DNA of 64,000 nucleotides from Bifidobacterium aemilianum (GCF_003315635.1 NZ_PDCG01000006.1:60221-124220), one strand, 5' to 3'; counted from the first letter of the stretch, positions 7,722 through 17,274 are shown. Made by a program: numbers and translations. Notes: a model not told the origin generated them from the sequence alone.

Positions 7722-9353
7722 ATGGTAGCAACAATCGACGGGTCGAGCCGGTCCGCCGGTGCGCAGGCGATCAGCCAGGGGCAGACGGCCCTGGGCATCG
7801 AGTTCGGCTCCACCCGTATCAAGGCCGTCCTCATCGACAGGGACTACCAGACCATCGCCTTGGGTGACCATGAGTGGGAGAACCACCTGGAGGACAGCCT
7901 GTGGACCTACCCCCTGGAGGAGGTCTGGTCCGGCCTGCAGGACGCCTACGCCAAGCTGGCCCGGCAGGTCCAGGAGCTCTACGGCGAACCCCTGACCCGC
8001 ATCGGCTCCATTGGCTTTTCCGCCATGATGCACGGCTACCTGGCCTTCGATGCCTCCGGCAAGCTCCTGGTCCCCTTCCGCACCTGGCGCAACACCAATA
8101 CCCACCAGGCCCACGAGCAGCTCTCTGAGCTCTTCCAATACAACATTCCCGAGCGCTGGTCCATCGCCCACCTCTACCAGTGCATCCTCGACCAGGAGGC
8201 CCATGTGGGCCAGGTGGACTTCTTCACCACCCTGGCCGGTTATGTCCACTGGCAGCTGACCGGGCGCAAGGTCCTGGGTGTGGGGGACGCCTCCGGCATG
8301 TTCCCCATCGACCCCCGGACCCATAGCTGGGAGAAGGGTCTCCTGGACCGGTTCTCGGCCCTGCCCAACGTGGTGGCCCAGCCCTGGTCCATCGCTGACA
8401 TCCTGCCTGAACCCCTGGTGGCTGGCCAGGAGGCCGGCAAGTTGACCGAGGCCGGGGTTCGCCTGTTGGACCCGACCGGCAGCCTGCAGGCCGGCAGCCC
8501 AATGGCCCCGCCCGAGGGCGATGCGGGCACGGGCATGGTCGCCACCAATGCCGTGCGCGTGAGGACCGGCAATGTGTCGGCCGGGACCTCGATCTTCGCC
8601 ACGGTCATCCTGGATCACAAGCCCGCCGCCCTCCACCCCGAGGTGGACCTGGTGACCACGCCTGCCGGCGACCTGGCCGGCATGAGCCACGCCAACAACT
8701 TCACCTCCGACCTGAACGCCTGGGTCAGGATCTTCGGCCAGTTCGCCAAGGCGGCCGGTCTGGACCTGCCCGCCGACGAGCTCTATGGGCTCCTCTTTCG
8801 GGCGGCCATCAGCCCCGATGCCGACCCCGATGCCGGTGGCCTGCTCAATTACTGCTTCTACTCCGGCGAGTTCCTGGCAGAACTGGAGGAGGGCCGGCCC
8901 GTGTTCGCACGCGGCCCCGAGGCCAGGATGAGCCTGGCCAATTTCATGCGGGCCCAACTCTTCGGCGCCTTCTCGCCGGTCAAGATCGGTATGGACGTGA
9001 TGACCAAGCAGGAGCACGTCAAGGTCGACAGCTTGGTGGGTCACGGGGGCATCTTCACCACCCCCAAGGTGGCCCAGAAGATCCTGGCTGCGGCCTTCGA
9101 TACCCCCATCAAAGTCATGTCCACCGCAGCCGAGGGCGGCGCCTGGGGCATGGCGGTGCTGGCCGACTACCTGGGGCATGCCGACATGCCCCTGGACGAC
9201 TACCTGGACCAGAGGGTCTTCGCCGGATCGGAATCGACGGTCGAGATGCCGGACCCCCGGGACGTGGAGGGCTTTGAGGACTTCTTCGGGCGCTTCAACA
9301 CGGGGCTGCCCATCGAGGAGGCGGCCATCAAGGCCATCCCTCTGGAAGGCTGA
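7722..9353 (+). CDS. araB: Ribulokinase (FGGY carbohydrate kinase)
   Basis: Phosphorylates L-ribulose to L-ribulose 5-phosphate, the second step of L-arabinose use. The product has about 543 residues with the two actin-like FGGY domains. The N-terminal phosphate loop is GIEFGSTRIKAVLID, followed by SIGFSAMMHGYLAFD and the substrate loop PFRTWRNTNT; the C-terminal half has VRTGNVSAGTS and the late STAAEGGAWGMAVLA box. ATG 7716 lies only 1 nt from the AAGGAG, so ATG 7722 (7-nt spacing) is preferred. First gene of araB-araD-araA, behind an evident promoter and operator. Resemblance to xylulokinases is a family trait; araD and araA next door decide the call. Confidence 0.93.
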   Translation: MVATIDGSSRSAGAQAISQGQTALGIEFGSTRIKAVLIDRDYQTIALGDHEWENHLEDSLWTYPLEEVWSGLQDAYAKLARQVQELYGEPLTRIGSIGFSAMMHGYLAFDASGKLLVPFRTWRNTNTHQAHEQLSELFQYNIPERWSIAHLYQCILDQEAHVGQVDFFTTLAGYVHWQLTGRKVLGVGDASGMFPIDPRTHSWEKGLLDRFSALPNVVAQPWSIADILPEPLVAGQEAGKLTEAGVRLLDPTGSLQAGSPMAPPEGDAGTGMVATNAVRVRTGNVSAGTSIFATVILDHKPAALHPEVDLVTTPAGDLAGMSHANNFTSDLNAWVRIFGQFAKAAGLDLPADELYGLLFRAAISPDADPDAGGLLNYCFYSGEFLAELEEGRPVFARGPEARMSLANFMRAQLFGAFSPVKIGMDVMTKQEHVKVDSLVGHGGIFTTPKVAQKILAAAFDTPIKVMSTAAEGGAWGMAVLADYLGHADMPLDDYLDQRVFAGSESTVEMPDPRDVEGFEDFFGRFNTGLPIEEAAIKAIPLEG

Positions 9354-9527
9354 AGGGCCGGCAGGGCTGTGGCCGGTGGGCGGCGGTGGCGGCCGCCGGG
9401 CGCAAGGTCCGGGGACCGGAGCAGGCGGGCTGATACCGTCTGTAATGAAAGCCAGGACACATGGTAAGTAAAAGTATGCATCCCGACCCGCCGCAGGGCC
9501 GGCCTAGAGCGGAAAGAAGGTAATGCA

Positions 9528-10220
9528 ATGGTTACATTGGCGGATTATTCGGAGCGGACCCGGGCTGAGGTCAAGCAGGTGCGGGAGCTGGTGGCCTCCC
9601 TGCACGGGCAGTTGCTCAAGTGGAACCTGGTGGTGTGGACGGCGGGCAATGTCTCCCAGCGGCTGCGCACCGCCGACCTGATGGTGATCAAGCCATCGGG
9701 CGTGCGCTACGAGTACCTGACCCCCGCCTCCATGGTGGTCACCGACCTGGAGGGCAACCTCGTCGACGGCTCCGAGGCCCCCAGCTCGGACACGGCCTCC
9801 CACGCCTACATCTACCGCAACATGCCCGGCGTGTACGGCGTGGTCCACACCCACTCGACCTACGCCACCGCCTGGGCCGCCACCGGCCAGAACATCCCCT
9901 GCGGCCTGACCATGATGGGCGACGAGTTCGGCGGACCCGTGCCCGTGGGCCCCTTCCGCCTGATCGGCTCCGAGGCCATCGGCAAGGGCGTGGTCGAGAC
10001 CCTCAAGGACTACCCGCGCTCGCCTGCCGTGCTCATGCAGAACCACGGGCCCTTCACCATCGGCAAGGACGCGGAGGCTGCGGTCAAGGCCGCCGCCATG
10101 ACCGAGGAGGTGGCCCACACCATGTGGGCGGCCAGACAGCTGGGGAAGATCATCGAGATCGACCAGGCCGATGTCGACAAGCTCAACGAGCGCTACCAGA
10201 ACGTCTACGGCCAACACTGA
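9528..10220 (+). CDS. araD: L-ribulose-5-phosphate 4-epimerase
   Basis: Converts L-ribulose 5-phosphate to D-xylulose 5-phosphate, which enters the bifid shunt via phosphoketolase. The 230-residue length is standard for this class II aldolase family. Visible motifs are WNLVVWTAGNVSQRL (phosphate binding), IKPSGVRYEYL, the catalytic acid in EGNLVDGSEAPSSDT, and the metal-binding histidines in VVHTHSTYATAWA and LMQNHGPFTIG. ATG 9528 has AGAAGG 8 nt upstream. It follows araB after 174 nt and precedes araA, with a 15-bp hairpin in the second gap. Confidence 0.95.
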   Translation: MVTLADYSERTRAEVKQVRELVASLHGQLLKWNLVVWTAGNVSQRLRTADLMVIKPSGVRYEYLTPASMVVTDLEGNLVDGSEAPSSDTASHAYIYRNMPGVYGVVHTHSTYATAWAATGQNIPCGLTMMGDEFGGPVPVGPFRLIGSEAIGKGVVETLKDYPRSPAVLMQNHGPFTIGKDAEAAVKAAAMTEEVAHTMWAARQLGKIIEIDQADVDKLNERYQNVYGQH

Positions 10221-10251
10221 GCGGAGCGGGTCCAAACGGCAGTAACAAGTA

Positions 10252-10294
10252 GTGTTGCCGGTCTGGCGCAATGGTCGCCCCAGACCGGCAACAC
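10252..10294 (+). terminator. Perfect 15-bp hairpin between araD and araA
   Basis: GTGTTGCCGGTCTGG (10252-10266) pairs exactly with CCAGACCGGCAACAC (10280-10294) around a 13-nt loop. There is no T run, and araA starts 44 nt later, so it is more likely a processing or stability element, or a partial terminator tuning araA. Confidence 0.5.
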
Positions 10295-10338
10295 CCAAGC
10301 ATCCAACAAGAGTCACAGCAGACAGCAAAGGAAGCATC

Positions 10339-11856
10339 ATGACATTCGCACATCCTTTTGAAGGCAAGGAAATCTGGTTCGGGGTCGGCTCCCAGGACCT
10401 CTACGGTGAGGAGGCCCTCCGGCAGGTGGCCCAGCAGTCCGCCGAAATCGTCGAAGCCCTGAACGCCAGCGGCAATATCCCGGTCAAGCTGGTCCTCAAG
10501 CCCACCCTCAAGTCCTCGGACGGCATCAAGGCCTTCATGACCGAGGCCTCCTCCAACCAGGCCTGCATCGGGGTGATCGCCTGGATGCACACCTTCTCTC
10601 CGGCCAAGATGTGGATTCGGGGCCTGGAGGTCCTGACCAAGCCCCTCCTCCAGCTCAACACCCAGCACCATTTCGAGATCCCCTGGGACACCATCGACAT
10701 GGACTTCATGAACCTCAACCAGGCCGCCCACGGCGACCGTGAGTTCGGATACATCCTTACCCGGCTGGGCATTGCCCGCAAGATAGTGGTCGGCCACTAC
10801 ACCGATCCGGAGGTCGCCGAGAAGGTCGCCACCTGGGCCCGCGCCTGTGCCGGCTGGGACGCCGCACAGAACATGCGGGTCATGCGTTGGGGCGACAACA
10901 TGCGCAATGTGGCCGTCACCGAGGGCGACAAGACCGAGGCCGAGCGTGTCTTCGGCACCCAGGTCAACACCTGGGCCGTCAACGAGCTGGTCTCCTATGT
11001 GGACAAGGTCAGCGAAGACCAGGTCAAGGCCGTGATCGGGGACTACAAGGACAAGTATGATGTGGCCCCCGAGCTCCTGGACGCCCGCTACGACTCCCTC
11101 TACACCGCCGCCAAAGAGGAGTGCGGCATGGTGAACATGATGCAGGATTACGGTGCCACCGCCGCCGTCGACAATTTCGAGGACCTGGGCACCCTGTCCC
11201 AGCTTCCCGGCGTGGGTGCCCAGCGGCTGCCCTCCGAGTACGGCTTCGGCTTCTCGGCAGAGGGTGACTGGAAGACCTCCATGCTGGTGCGCGTCGGCGC
11301 CGTCATGGGTGCCGGCCTTGAGGGTGGCGCCTCCCTGATGGAGGATTACTCCTACAACTTCGTGCCCGGCCAGGAGGAGATCATGGGCTCCCACATGCTG
11401 GAGGTCTCGCCCTCCGTTGGATCCATGGCCAAGCCCAGGCTGGAGATTCACCCCCTGGGCATCGGCGGCAAGGCCGACCCGGTCCGTCTGGTCTTCTCGG
11501 TGGCCCCCCACAAGGACGCCGTGGTGGTCTCCATGGCTGACATGCGTGAGCGCTTCCGCCTGGTCATGAACGTGGTCGACGTGGTCGAGCCCGGCGGCTC
11601 CCTGAAGGTCCTGCCGACTGCACGCGCCCTCTGGAAGCCCCAGCCCTCCCTCAAGGTCTCGGCCGAGTGCTGGCTGCGTTCCGGCGCCGCCCACCACACC
11701 TGCATGACCACCTCTGTGGGTCGTGAGGCCTGGGAGGACTTCGCCCGCATGGCTGGGGTCGAGCTGGCCGTCATCGACCAGGACACCAAGCTCCGCCAGT
11801 TCGAGCGAGAACTGGAGCTCTCCGATATGGTCCACAGGTTGGACAACCGCCACTGA
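10339..11856 (+). CDS. araA: L-arabinose isomerase
   Basis: Interconverts L-arabinose and L-ribulose, the first step of the pathway; a Mn-dependent cytosolic enzyme. The 505 residues match the family length. The N-terminus is KEIWFGVGSQDLYGEEAL, then the MHTFSPAKMWIRGL segment and LLQLNTQHH; the metal/catalytic glutamate and histidine positions lie in SLMEDYSYNFVPGQE, GSHMLEVSPS and the later AAHHTCMTT segment. ATG 10339 has AAGGAAG 4 nt upstream; the frame is open further upstream through the hairpin but without a family-like sequence. With araB and araD it completes arabinose-to-xylulose-5-phosphate conversion. No arabinose transporter lies in the window. Confidence 0.97.
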   Translation: MTFAHPFEGKEIWFGVGSQDLYGEEALRQVAQQSAEIVEALNASGNIPVKLVLKPTLKSSDGIKAFMTEASSNQACIGVIAWMHTFSPAKMWIRGLEVLTKPLLQLNTQHHFEIPWDTIDMDFMNLNQAAHGDREFGYILTRLGIARKIVVGHYTDPEVAEKVATWARACAGWDAAQNMRVMRWGDNMRNVAVTEGDKTEAERVFGTQVNTWAVNELVSYVDKVSEDQVKAVIGDYKDKYDVAPELLDARYDSLYTAAKEECGMVNMMQDYGATAAVDNFEDLGTLSQLPGVGAQRLPSEYGFGFSAEGDWKTSMLVRVGAVMGAGLEGGASLMEDYSYNFVPGQEEIMGSHMLEVSPSVGSMAKPRLEIHPLGIGGKADPVRLVFSVAPHKDAVVVSMADMRERFRLVMNVVDVVEPGGSLKVLPTARALWKPQPSLKVSAECWLRSGAAHHTCMTTSVGREAWEDFARMAGVELAVIDQDTKLRQFERELELSDMVHRLDNRH

Positions 11857-11953
11857 GTCACCGAGTGGCTGAGTGACCTAGTGGCGCAAGGTCCGGTGGA
11901 CTGATGCGCCTGGTCGCCCAGGTTGTGGCCATAGTGGTCAAGGATTCAGGCAG

Positions 11954-11983
11954 GTGCCGATCTGCTGCAAGGCAGGTCGGCAC
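11954..11983 (+). terminator. Probable terminator after araA
   Basis: GTGCCGATCTGCT (11954-11966) pairs, with two G-T wobbles, with GGCAGGTCGGCAC (11971-11983). Only a weak T-rich tail (TGTTGCAT) follows. The rest of the 317-nt gap to the next gene shows no other clear element. Confidence 0.45.
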
Positions 11984-12173
11984 TGTTGCATAGCTGCCGG
12001 TACCCGGCCCCCAGCTGAGGCCAAAGCTCCACAGATCGTTGAGTCCCTCCGCGAACCCCGGCCCGCTGCGCCGGACCTGTCAAGAATGACGTTGGTGGTC
12101 AAAGACACACTGTTCTATTGGGGCATATTCCGTTAGGCTGGTATCTGTTTTGTGAAAAGGTCGGAGATGAGTA

Positions 12174-15100
12174 ATGGTAGATAAGCGTTTGTTCACACTG
12201 GCACCGGGCGTTGGGCGGCTGGTCGCAGCCAAGGTCGTCTGCCTGTGGGTCTCGCTCCTGGTGGACATCGCCTTTGTCTTCACCCTGGTGGGTCTGTTGG
12301 GCCAGCTGTTGCTGCCACTGACCCTGCTGCGTGGCACGAGTCAGACGGTGGACCCTCCCGCATCCATGCAGTGGCAGCCCAGTGATTACGGTTACCTCAC
12401 CATCCTGCTCCTATTCATCGCCCTGATCAAATACCTGGCCATCCGTGCTGCGGCTCACTTTGGAACCGAAGCCGCCGAACGGGTCAAGTTCGCCCTGCGT
12501 GAGCGGCTTTACCGCAAGATGTTGGCCTTGGGTCCCGCATACTCCCAATTGGTGCGTACCTCCGACGTGGTCCAATCGGCGGGGGAGGGGATCGAGCAGA
12601 TCCAGAGCTTCTTCGACCGCTTCCTGCCCCAGCTCTTCTTCTCCATCCTGGCTCCGTTGACACTCTTTGTCGTCCTGCTGCCCATCAATGTGCCCGCCGC
12701 TTTGGTTCTGCTGGTCTGCGCACCGCTGATTGTGGCCATCGTGGGTCTGATCGGCAAGAGGACCTCCAAGATCTTCATGCGCTACTGGGGCAAGTACACG
12801 GACATGGGGGCCAGCTTCCTCGACGACCTGCAGGGCCTGGAGACCCTCAAGGCCTTCGACGCGGACGAACGTGCGGCCAGGACCATGAACTACAAGGCTG
12901 AATCCTTCCGTGTCATGACCATGAAGGTCCTGCAGATTCAACTCCAATCCCTGTCAGCCATGGACCTGGTGGCATACGGCGGTACCGCGGCGGGCATCGC
13001 TGTGGCCTTCTGGCAGTTCGCCGCCGGTCATATCGGACTGCCCGCCGGTCTGGTCATCATCCTCCTGTCCGCCTCCTTCTTCCTGCCCCTGCGCCAGCTG
13101 GGCACCTACTTCCATGTGGCTATGAACGGGATGACCTCCACCCGTCGTATCTTCGCCCTCTTGGACGCGCCGGAGGCCCAACAGGGCCGGGAGGAGATCG
13201 ACGCCGATGATGATAGCCTCTCGGTAGTCTTTGACCAGGTCGGTTACGTCTACCCGCAGCCAATCAAGGCCGATGGCAAGATGAGACCGGGCCTGGCCGG
13301 GCAGTCAGACCAAACGGGTCAGTCGGGCGAGCAAGTTCGGCAGGGCCAGTCGCCGGCAGGCAAGGCCCCGGTGGCCCTGCAGGGAGTCTCCTTCAGGATG
13401 GAGCCCGGCCACTTGACGGCCTTAGTCGGTTCCAGCGGTTCGGGCAAGTCCACCGCAGCGGCCATTCTGGCCGGCACCCTGACCGGCTATTCGGGTTCCC
13501 TGACCCTCCACTACGACCAACTGGGCATGGCCAAATCCTGCGAGCTGCGTGACTTCAAGGCGGACTCCCTGATCAGAACGGTCACCCTGGTCTGCGCCCA
13601 CAGCCACCTCTTTGCCGGGACCCTGCGGGAGAACCTGCTCATGGCCAGGCCAAGTGCCACTGACACCCAGCTCTGGGAGGCCCTGGCCCTGGCCCACATC
13701 GACGGTTTCGTCTACCGGCAGCAGGCGGGGCTTGACATGCCCATCGCGGAGGGGGCCTCCAATCTCTCCGGCGGCCAGCGCCAGCGCATAGCCATAGCGC
13801 GGGCCCTCCTGCACGATGGCTCCATCTACATCTTCGATGAGGCGACCAGCAGCGTTGACCCCAGCAGCGAGGCCCTGATCCTCGAATCCATCCATGAGCT
13901 GGCCCGCCATAAGACGGTGCTCATGATCACCCACCGCCTGGCCAACGCGGTCGATGCCGACCGAATCGTTGTCTTCGACCAGGGCAGGGCCATCGAGGCC
14001 GGCAGTCACCAGGAACTCATGGCGGCCAATGGCCGCTACTGGGAGCTCTACAGGGCCCAGGAGGCCGTAGAGGACCTGGGCGAAGGACGGCAGGCCCCGC
14101 AGCCACTCAGTCAGAAGGCCGAGGCTATGGATGGCCGGGACGAGGAGGCAGGGCAGCCGGAGGATGCTGGTGATCCCGAGTCACTGGATCAATCCGGGCC
14201 TGCCGGGCAGTCCCCGGCGGCTGACCTGGGCAACTTGGCCTTGGTCAAGAGGCTCCTCAAGGAGGTTGGTAGCCTGACCCCCATCATGCTGGCCGCCTGC
14301 ATCTTCGGTGTCATCGGGCACATGTCGGCCATCTTCCTGCCGGTCTTCGGGCTCTTCGCCTTCCTGGCCCAACTGGGGCGACCTGTCTGGGGCATGGGCA
14401 CAGGTAGTGCCCTCCTTGCCCTGGCCGCCTGCGCCCTGGTCCGTGGGCTCATGCGTTACGGTGAGCAGTACATGAACCACAACATGGCCTTCCGCCTGCT
14501 GGCCCTCTTCCGCCAGAAGGCCTTCACGGCCCTGCGTCGCCTGGCCCCGGCCAAGCTCTCCGGGGCGGGCAAGGGTGACCTGGTCGCCCTGATCACCACG
14601 GATGTCGAGCTGCTGGAGATCTTCTTCGCCCACACCATCTCCCCGGTGCTGATCGCCCTGCTGACCACGGTCCTCTGTGTCCTGGCCCTGGCCTTCATCA
14701 GTCCCTGGTACGTGCCGTTGCTCGTGCTGGCCCACCTGGTCATGGGCCTGGTGGTTCCCCGTCTATTCGCTAGCAACCTCCAGGGTATCGGCAAGCAGAT
14801 TCGCCGTGTTTCCGCGGCTTTGGATGCCCGCGTCCTCGACGATATGCGGGGTCTGGGTGAGATCATCCGCTTTGGCCAGGGCAAGAACCGTCTCTCCCAG
14901 GTTCTGGATAGGACTCGTGTGCTCTGGGCCCGACGGGCCAGACTCAGCCGAAAGAACGGCAACTTCGAGGGTATCTCCGCCCTGGTTGTCATGGTCTCCA
15001 CCGTGGCCGCAGCCTGGCTGGGGCTTGTCCTCATTGGGCAGGAGGGTCTTTCTGCTGCCGGCAGTCTGGTCGCCATAGTCCTCATAGCCAGCTCCTTCGG

Positions 15101-15908
15101 CCCCACCAGCGCCCTGAGCGCCCTGCCGGCCAGCCTGACGCAGACCTTCGCCTCCGCCCGGCGCATGTTCGCCCTCCTGGATGAGGTGCCCGCTGTTGAG
15201 GAGCGTGGCAGCGGCAAGCCGGCATACACCGGCATGGCACTGGAGGCGGTCAGCTTCTCCTATGATTCCGCCAGGCCCGCCAATTCCACAGACTCCACCA
15301 TGCCCTCTTCCGGCCATCAGGTCTTGGACCACTTCGATCTGACCGTGCCCCGCCAGGCGATCCTGGGCATTCAGGGTCCATCGGGCCGAGGCAAGTCGAC
15401 GGTCCTCAAGCTGCTCATGCGCTACTGGGACCCCCAGCAGGGAAGGGTCAGCTTCTCCAACCAGCCCCTGCCGCAGATTGATGCTCATTACCGCCGCAAG
15501 GTCCAGACCCTGATGAGCCAGGAGACCTATCTCTTTGACGGCAGCATCCGCGACAACCTGCTGTTGGCCAGCCCGGGCGCCGGCGACCAGGACCTACGTC
15601 GGGCCCTGGGCCAAGCCTCGGTCCTTGACCTCATTGATTCCCTGCCCCATGGTCTCCAGACCAATGTGGGAGAGTTGGGTGGCCGTATGTCCGAGGGGGA
15701 ACGCCAGCGAATCGGCCTGGCCAGAATCTTCCTGCGCGAAGCCCAGCTGGTCCTCTTTGACGAGCCGACCAGTCGCCTGGATGCCCTCAACGAGGCGGTG
15801 ATCCTCCAATCCATCAAGCGGCTGGCTGACGGTGGCAACACCGATATCGTCATGGTCTCCCACCGGCCCTCCGCCATGCGGATCGCTGACCAGGTCCTGA
15901 CCCTCTGA
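12174..15908 (+). CDS. Fused CydDC-like ABC exporter (two half-transporters in one chain)
   Basis: A 1244-residue protein in which two complete exporter halves are joined, separated by an acidic, Gln-rich linker (about 630-690). Half 1: membrane domain about 1-330, Walker A GSSGSGKST (419-427), signature LSGGQRQRIAIARALL (from 531), Walker B IYIFDEATSS. Half 2: membrane domain about 695-1010, Walker A GPSGRGKST (1068-1076), altered signature MSEGERQRIGLARIFL (from 1172), Walker B LVLFDEPTSR. The PLRQLGTYFHVAMNG stretch is characteristic of CydD-like exporters, which move cysteine/glutathione and support cytochrome bd assembly. No cydA or cydB lies in the window. Start ATG 12174 follows GGAG. 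A general multidrug or peptide exporter is the alternative. Confidence 0.75.
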   Translation: MVDKRLFTLAPGVGRLVAAKVVCLWVSLLVDIAFVFTLVGLLGQLLLPLTLLRGTSQTVDPPASMQWQPSDYGYLTILLLFIALIKYLAIRAAAHFGTEAAERVKFALRERLYRKMLALGPAYSQLVRTSDVVQSAGEGIEQIQSFFDRFLPQLFFSILAPLTLFVVLLPINVPAALVLLVCAPLIVAIVGLIGKRTSKIFMRYWGKYTDMGASFLDDLQGLETLKAFDADERAARTMNYKAESFRVMTMKVLQIQLQSLSAMDLVAYGGTAAGIAVAFWQFAAGHIGLPAGLVIILLSASFFLPLRQLGTYFHVAMNGMTSTRRIFALLDAPEAQQGREEIDADDDSLSVVFDQVGYVYPQPIKADGKMRPGLAGQSDQTGQSGEQVRQGQSPAGKAPVALQGVSFRMEPGHLTALVGSSGSGKSTAAAILAGTLTGYSGSLTLHYDQLGMAKSCELRDFKADSLIRTVTLVCAHSHLFAGTLRENLLMARPSATDTQLWEALALAHIDGFVYRQQAGLDMPIAEGASNLSGGQRQRIAIARALLHDGSIYIFDEATSSVDPSSEALILESIHELARHKTVLMITHRLANAVDADRIVVFDQGRAIEAGSHQELMAANGRYWELYRAQEAVEDLGEGRQAPQPLSQKAEAMDGRDEEAGQPEDAGDPESLDQSGPAGQSPAADLGNLALVKRLLKEVGSLTPIMLAACIFGVIGHMSAIFLPVFGLFAFLAQLGRPVWGMGTGSALLALAACALVRGLMRYGEQYMNHNMAFRLLALFRQKAFTALRRLAPAKLSGAGKGDLVALITTDVELLEIFFAHTISPVLIALLTTVLCVLALAFISPWYVPLLVLAHLVMGLVVPRLFASNLQGIGKQIRRVSAALDARVLDDMRGLGEIIRFGQGKNRLSQVLDRTRVLWARRARLSRKNGNFEGISALVVMVSTVAAAWLGLVLIGQEGLSAAGSLVAIVLIASSFGPTSALSALPASLTQTFASARRMFALLDEVPAVEERGSGKPAYTGMALEAVSFSYDSARPANSTDSTMPSSGHQVLDHFDLTVPRQAILGIQGPSGRGKSTVLKLLMRYWDPQQGRVSFSNQPLPQIDAHYRRKVQTLMSQETYLFDGSIRDNLLLASPGAGDQDLRRALGQASVLDLIDSLPHGLQTNVGELGGRMSEGERQRIGLARIFLREAQLVLFDEPTSRLDALNEAVILQSIKRLADGGNTDIVMVSHRPSAMRIADQVLTL

Positions 15909-15952
15909 GCTTGCTACACTGAGCGGGAGCGCCGTACGGAAGGAATTGGCTC

Positions 15953-16855
15953 ATGACCGCTATCGACCAGGGCGATGCCCCCAAGACGAACCATTCAGGC
16001 AGCCCCTGCACGTCGATGCCGACCGTTCGGCTCAACGATGGCAATCGTATTCCCCAGGTGGGCCTTGGCCTCCTGCGGATTGATGACGAGGACACCAGCC
16101 AGGTGGTCACCAGCGCCTTGGAATTGGGCTACAGGCATCTGGACGGCGCTGCCGGATACCAGAACGAGGGTGGCCTGGGCAGGGCCCTAGCCTCCACTGG
16201 CTATGACCGGGGGTACAAGCGGCGTGATCTGTGGGTAACCACCAAGCTGAGGGACTCGGAGCAAGGCTACGAGAGTGCTCTGAGGGCTTTTGACAGGCAG
16301 CAGTCCTTGCTTGGGCTTGACTATGTGGACATGTATATGATTCATTGGCCCACGCCCTTCAACTGGCGGGCCAACCAGGTATGGAAGGCCTTCGACCAGC
16401 TCCGTGCTGAGGGTCGGGTGCGGTCCCTGGGCGTCTGTAACTTTTTGCCTGAGCATCTGGAGCGTCTGCATGCTGAGACTGGTGAATGGCCGGCGGTCAA
16501 CCAGATAGAATTGCACCCCAGTTGGCAGCAGCGAGAGCTGGTGGACTTCTGCAAGGGGGTGGGCATCGCGGTGGAGGCGTACTCCCCCATGGCGCGCGGA
16601 GCCGATCTCGAGGCAGGGGGAGGGCTCATCGAGAAGCTGGCCCGGCGGCACGGAGTCTCCCCAGCCCAGGTGATTCTTCGCTGGCATGTTGAGAACGGGA
16701 CCATCATCATCCCCAAATCAGTCCATGCCAGTCGGCAGGCAGAGAATCTGGATCTCTTCTGCTTCTCCTTGAGTCCTGACGAGCATCAGGCCCTTACGGC
16801 ACTGGATTCAGATACCCGAGCCGGGCATGATCCGCTTAGTTTTTCCTATGCCTGA
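15953..16855 (+). CDS. Aldo/keto reductase
   Basis: NADPH-dependent oxidoreductase with the (beta/alpha)8 fold. The four active-site residues are visible: Asp64 in HLDGAAGYQNE, Tyr69, Lys98 in VTTKL and His131 in YMIHWPTP. Cofactor-binding pieces follow (VNQIELHP, VEAYSPMARG, IPKSVHASR). It has 300 residues with about 22 extra polar residues at the N-terminus; Met22 begins the usual fold and is an alternative start. ATG 15953 has AAGGAA about 9 nt upstream. It resembles the 2,5-diketo-gluconate/methylglyoxal reductase group, but the substrate is not defined. It lies 44 nt after the ABC exporter, possibly co-transcribed. Confidence 0.9.
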   Translation: MTAIDQGDAPKTNHSGSPCTSMPTVRLNDGNRIPQVGLGLLRIDDEDTSQVVTSALELGYRHLDGAAGYQNEGGLGRALASTGYDRGYKRRDLWVTTKLRDSEQGYESALRAFDRQQSLLGLDYVDMYMIHWPTPFNWRANQVWKAFDQLRAEGRVRSLGVCNFLPEHLERLHAETGEWPAVNQIELHPSWQQRELVDFCKGVGIAVEAYSPMARGADLEAGGGLIEKLARRHGVSPAQVILRWHVENGTIIIPKSVHASRQAENLDLFCFSLSPDEHQALTALDSDTRAGHDPLSFSYA

Positions 16856-16896
16856 GCAGGAACCTAGAGACTTCTGACTCAGTGAAACACGCCAAT

Positions 16897-16925
16897 TTAA
16901 CAAAAGTCACAGAATATGTTATAGT
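16897..16925 (+). promoter_or_regulatory. Upstream promoter (P1) of the pilus operon
   Basis: TTAACA (16897-16902), 17-nt spacer, TATAGT (16920-16925), with TG at 16917-16918 making an extended -10. It would give a leader of about 470 nt before the first pilus gene. Confidence 0.6.
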
Positions 16926-17003
16926 GATATTAATCGCTCTTATTGTGAGAGTTAAACTGTGAGTTTCTTGGAAGTGCAGCTTTGGGCTTCATGAGGAACA
17001 ATT

Positions 17004-17027
17004 TTTGAGATAGCATTCTATCTCAAA
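17004..17027 (+). promoter_or_regulatory. Leader hairpin downstream of P1
   Basis: TTTGAGATAG (17004-17013) and CTATCTCAAA (17018-17027) form a perfect 10-bp stem with a CATT loop, early in the P1 transcript. Could also be an operator palindrome. Confidence 0.45.
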
Positions 17028-17052
17028 GTGGATGAATTGGGGGATTCATTCG

Positions 17053-17190
17053 ATGATTACTAATCTTGAGCCGCGCACGTATGTGCTTTCGGCACTTCAT
17101 ACACGGATGCATATCGCATTTCCAACTCTTGCCATTTCCACAACGACACTGAGGTCACTGGCAGGAGAATGGCACATTCCGCATCCTTGA
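17053..17190 (+). CDS. Possible 45-residue leader ORF, function unknown
   Basis: An ATG-initiated frame (MITNLEPRTYVLSALHTRMH...) ends at TGA 17188-17190, between the two promoters of the pilus operon. GGGGGA lies about 8 nt before the ATG. It has no signal peptide, no membrane segment and no family I recognise. It may be a regulatory leader peptide or a chance frame. Confidence 0.2.
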   Translation: MITNLEPRTYVLSALHTRMHIAFPTLAISTTTLRSLAGEWHIPHP

Positions 17191-17246
17191 TACAACTTTC
17201 TTCTCTTTCTTAGGCGTGCGCGTATCCACTCCGGGTTGGTCATTCG

Positions 17247-17274
17247 TTGACGACCTCTTGGGCAATGTTATGAT
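17247..17274 (+). promoter_or_regulatory. Proximal promoter (P2) of the pilus operon
   Basis: TTGACG (17247-17252), 16-nt spacer, TATGAT (17269-17274). Predicted start near 17281, about 120 nt before the first pilus gene. Confidence 0.6.

Noticed and set aside
10183..11853. Long open frame antisense to araA
   Set aside because: It mirrors araA codons in a high-GC gene, has Gly/His/Val-rich composition, and has no ribosome-binding site or domain. Similar antisense frames over araB, the S9 peptidase and the MFS gene were dismissed for the same reason.
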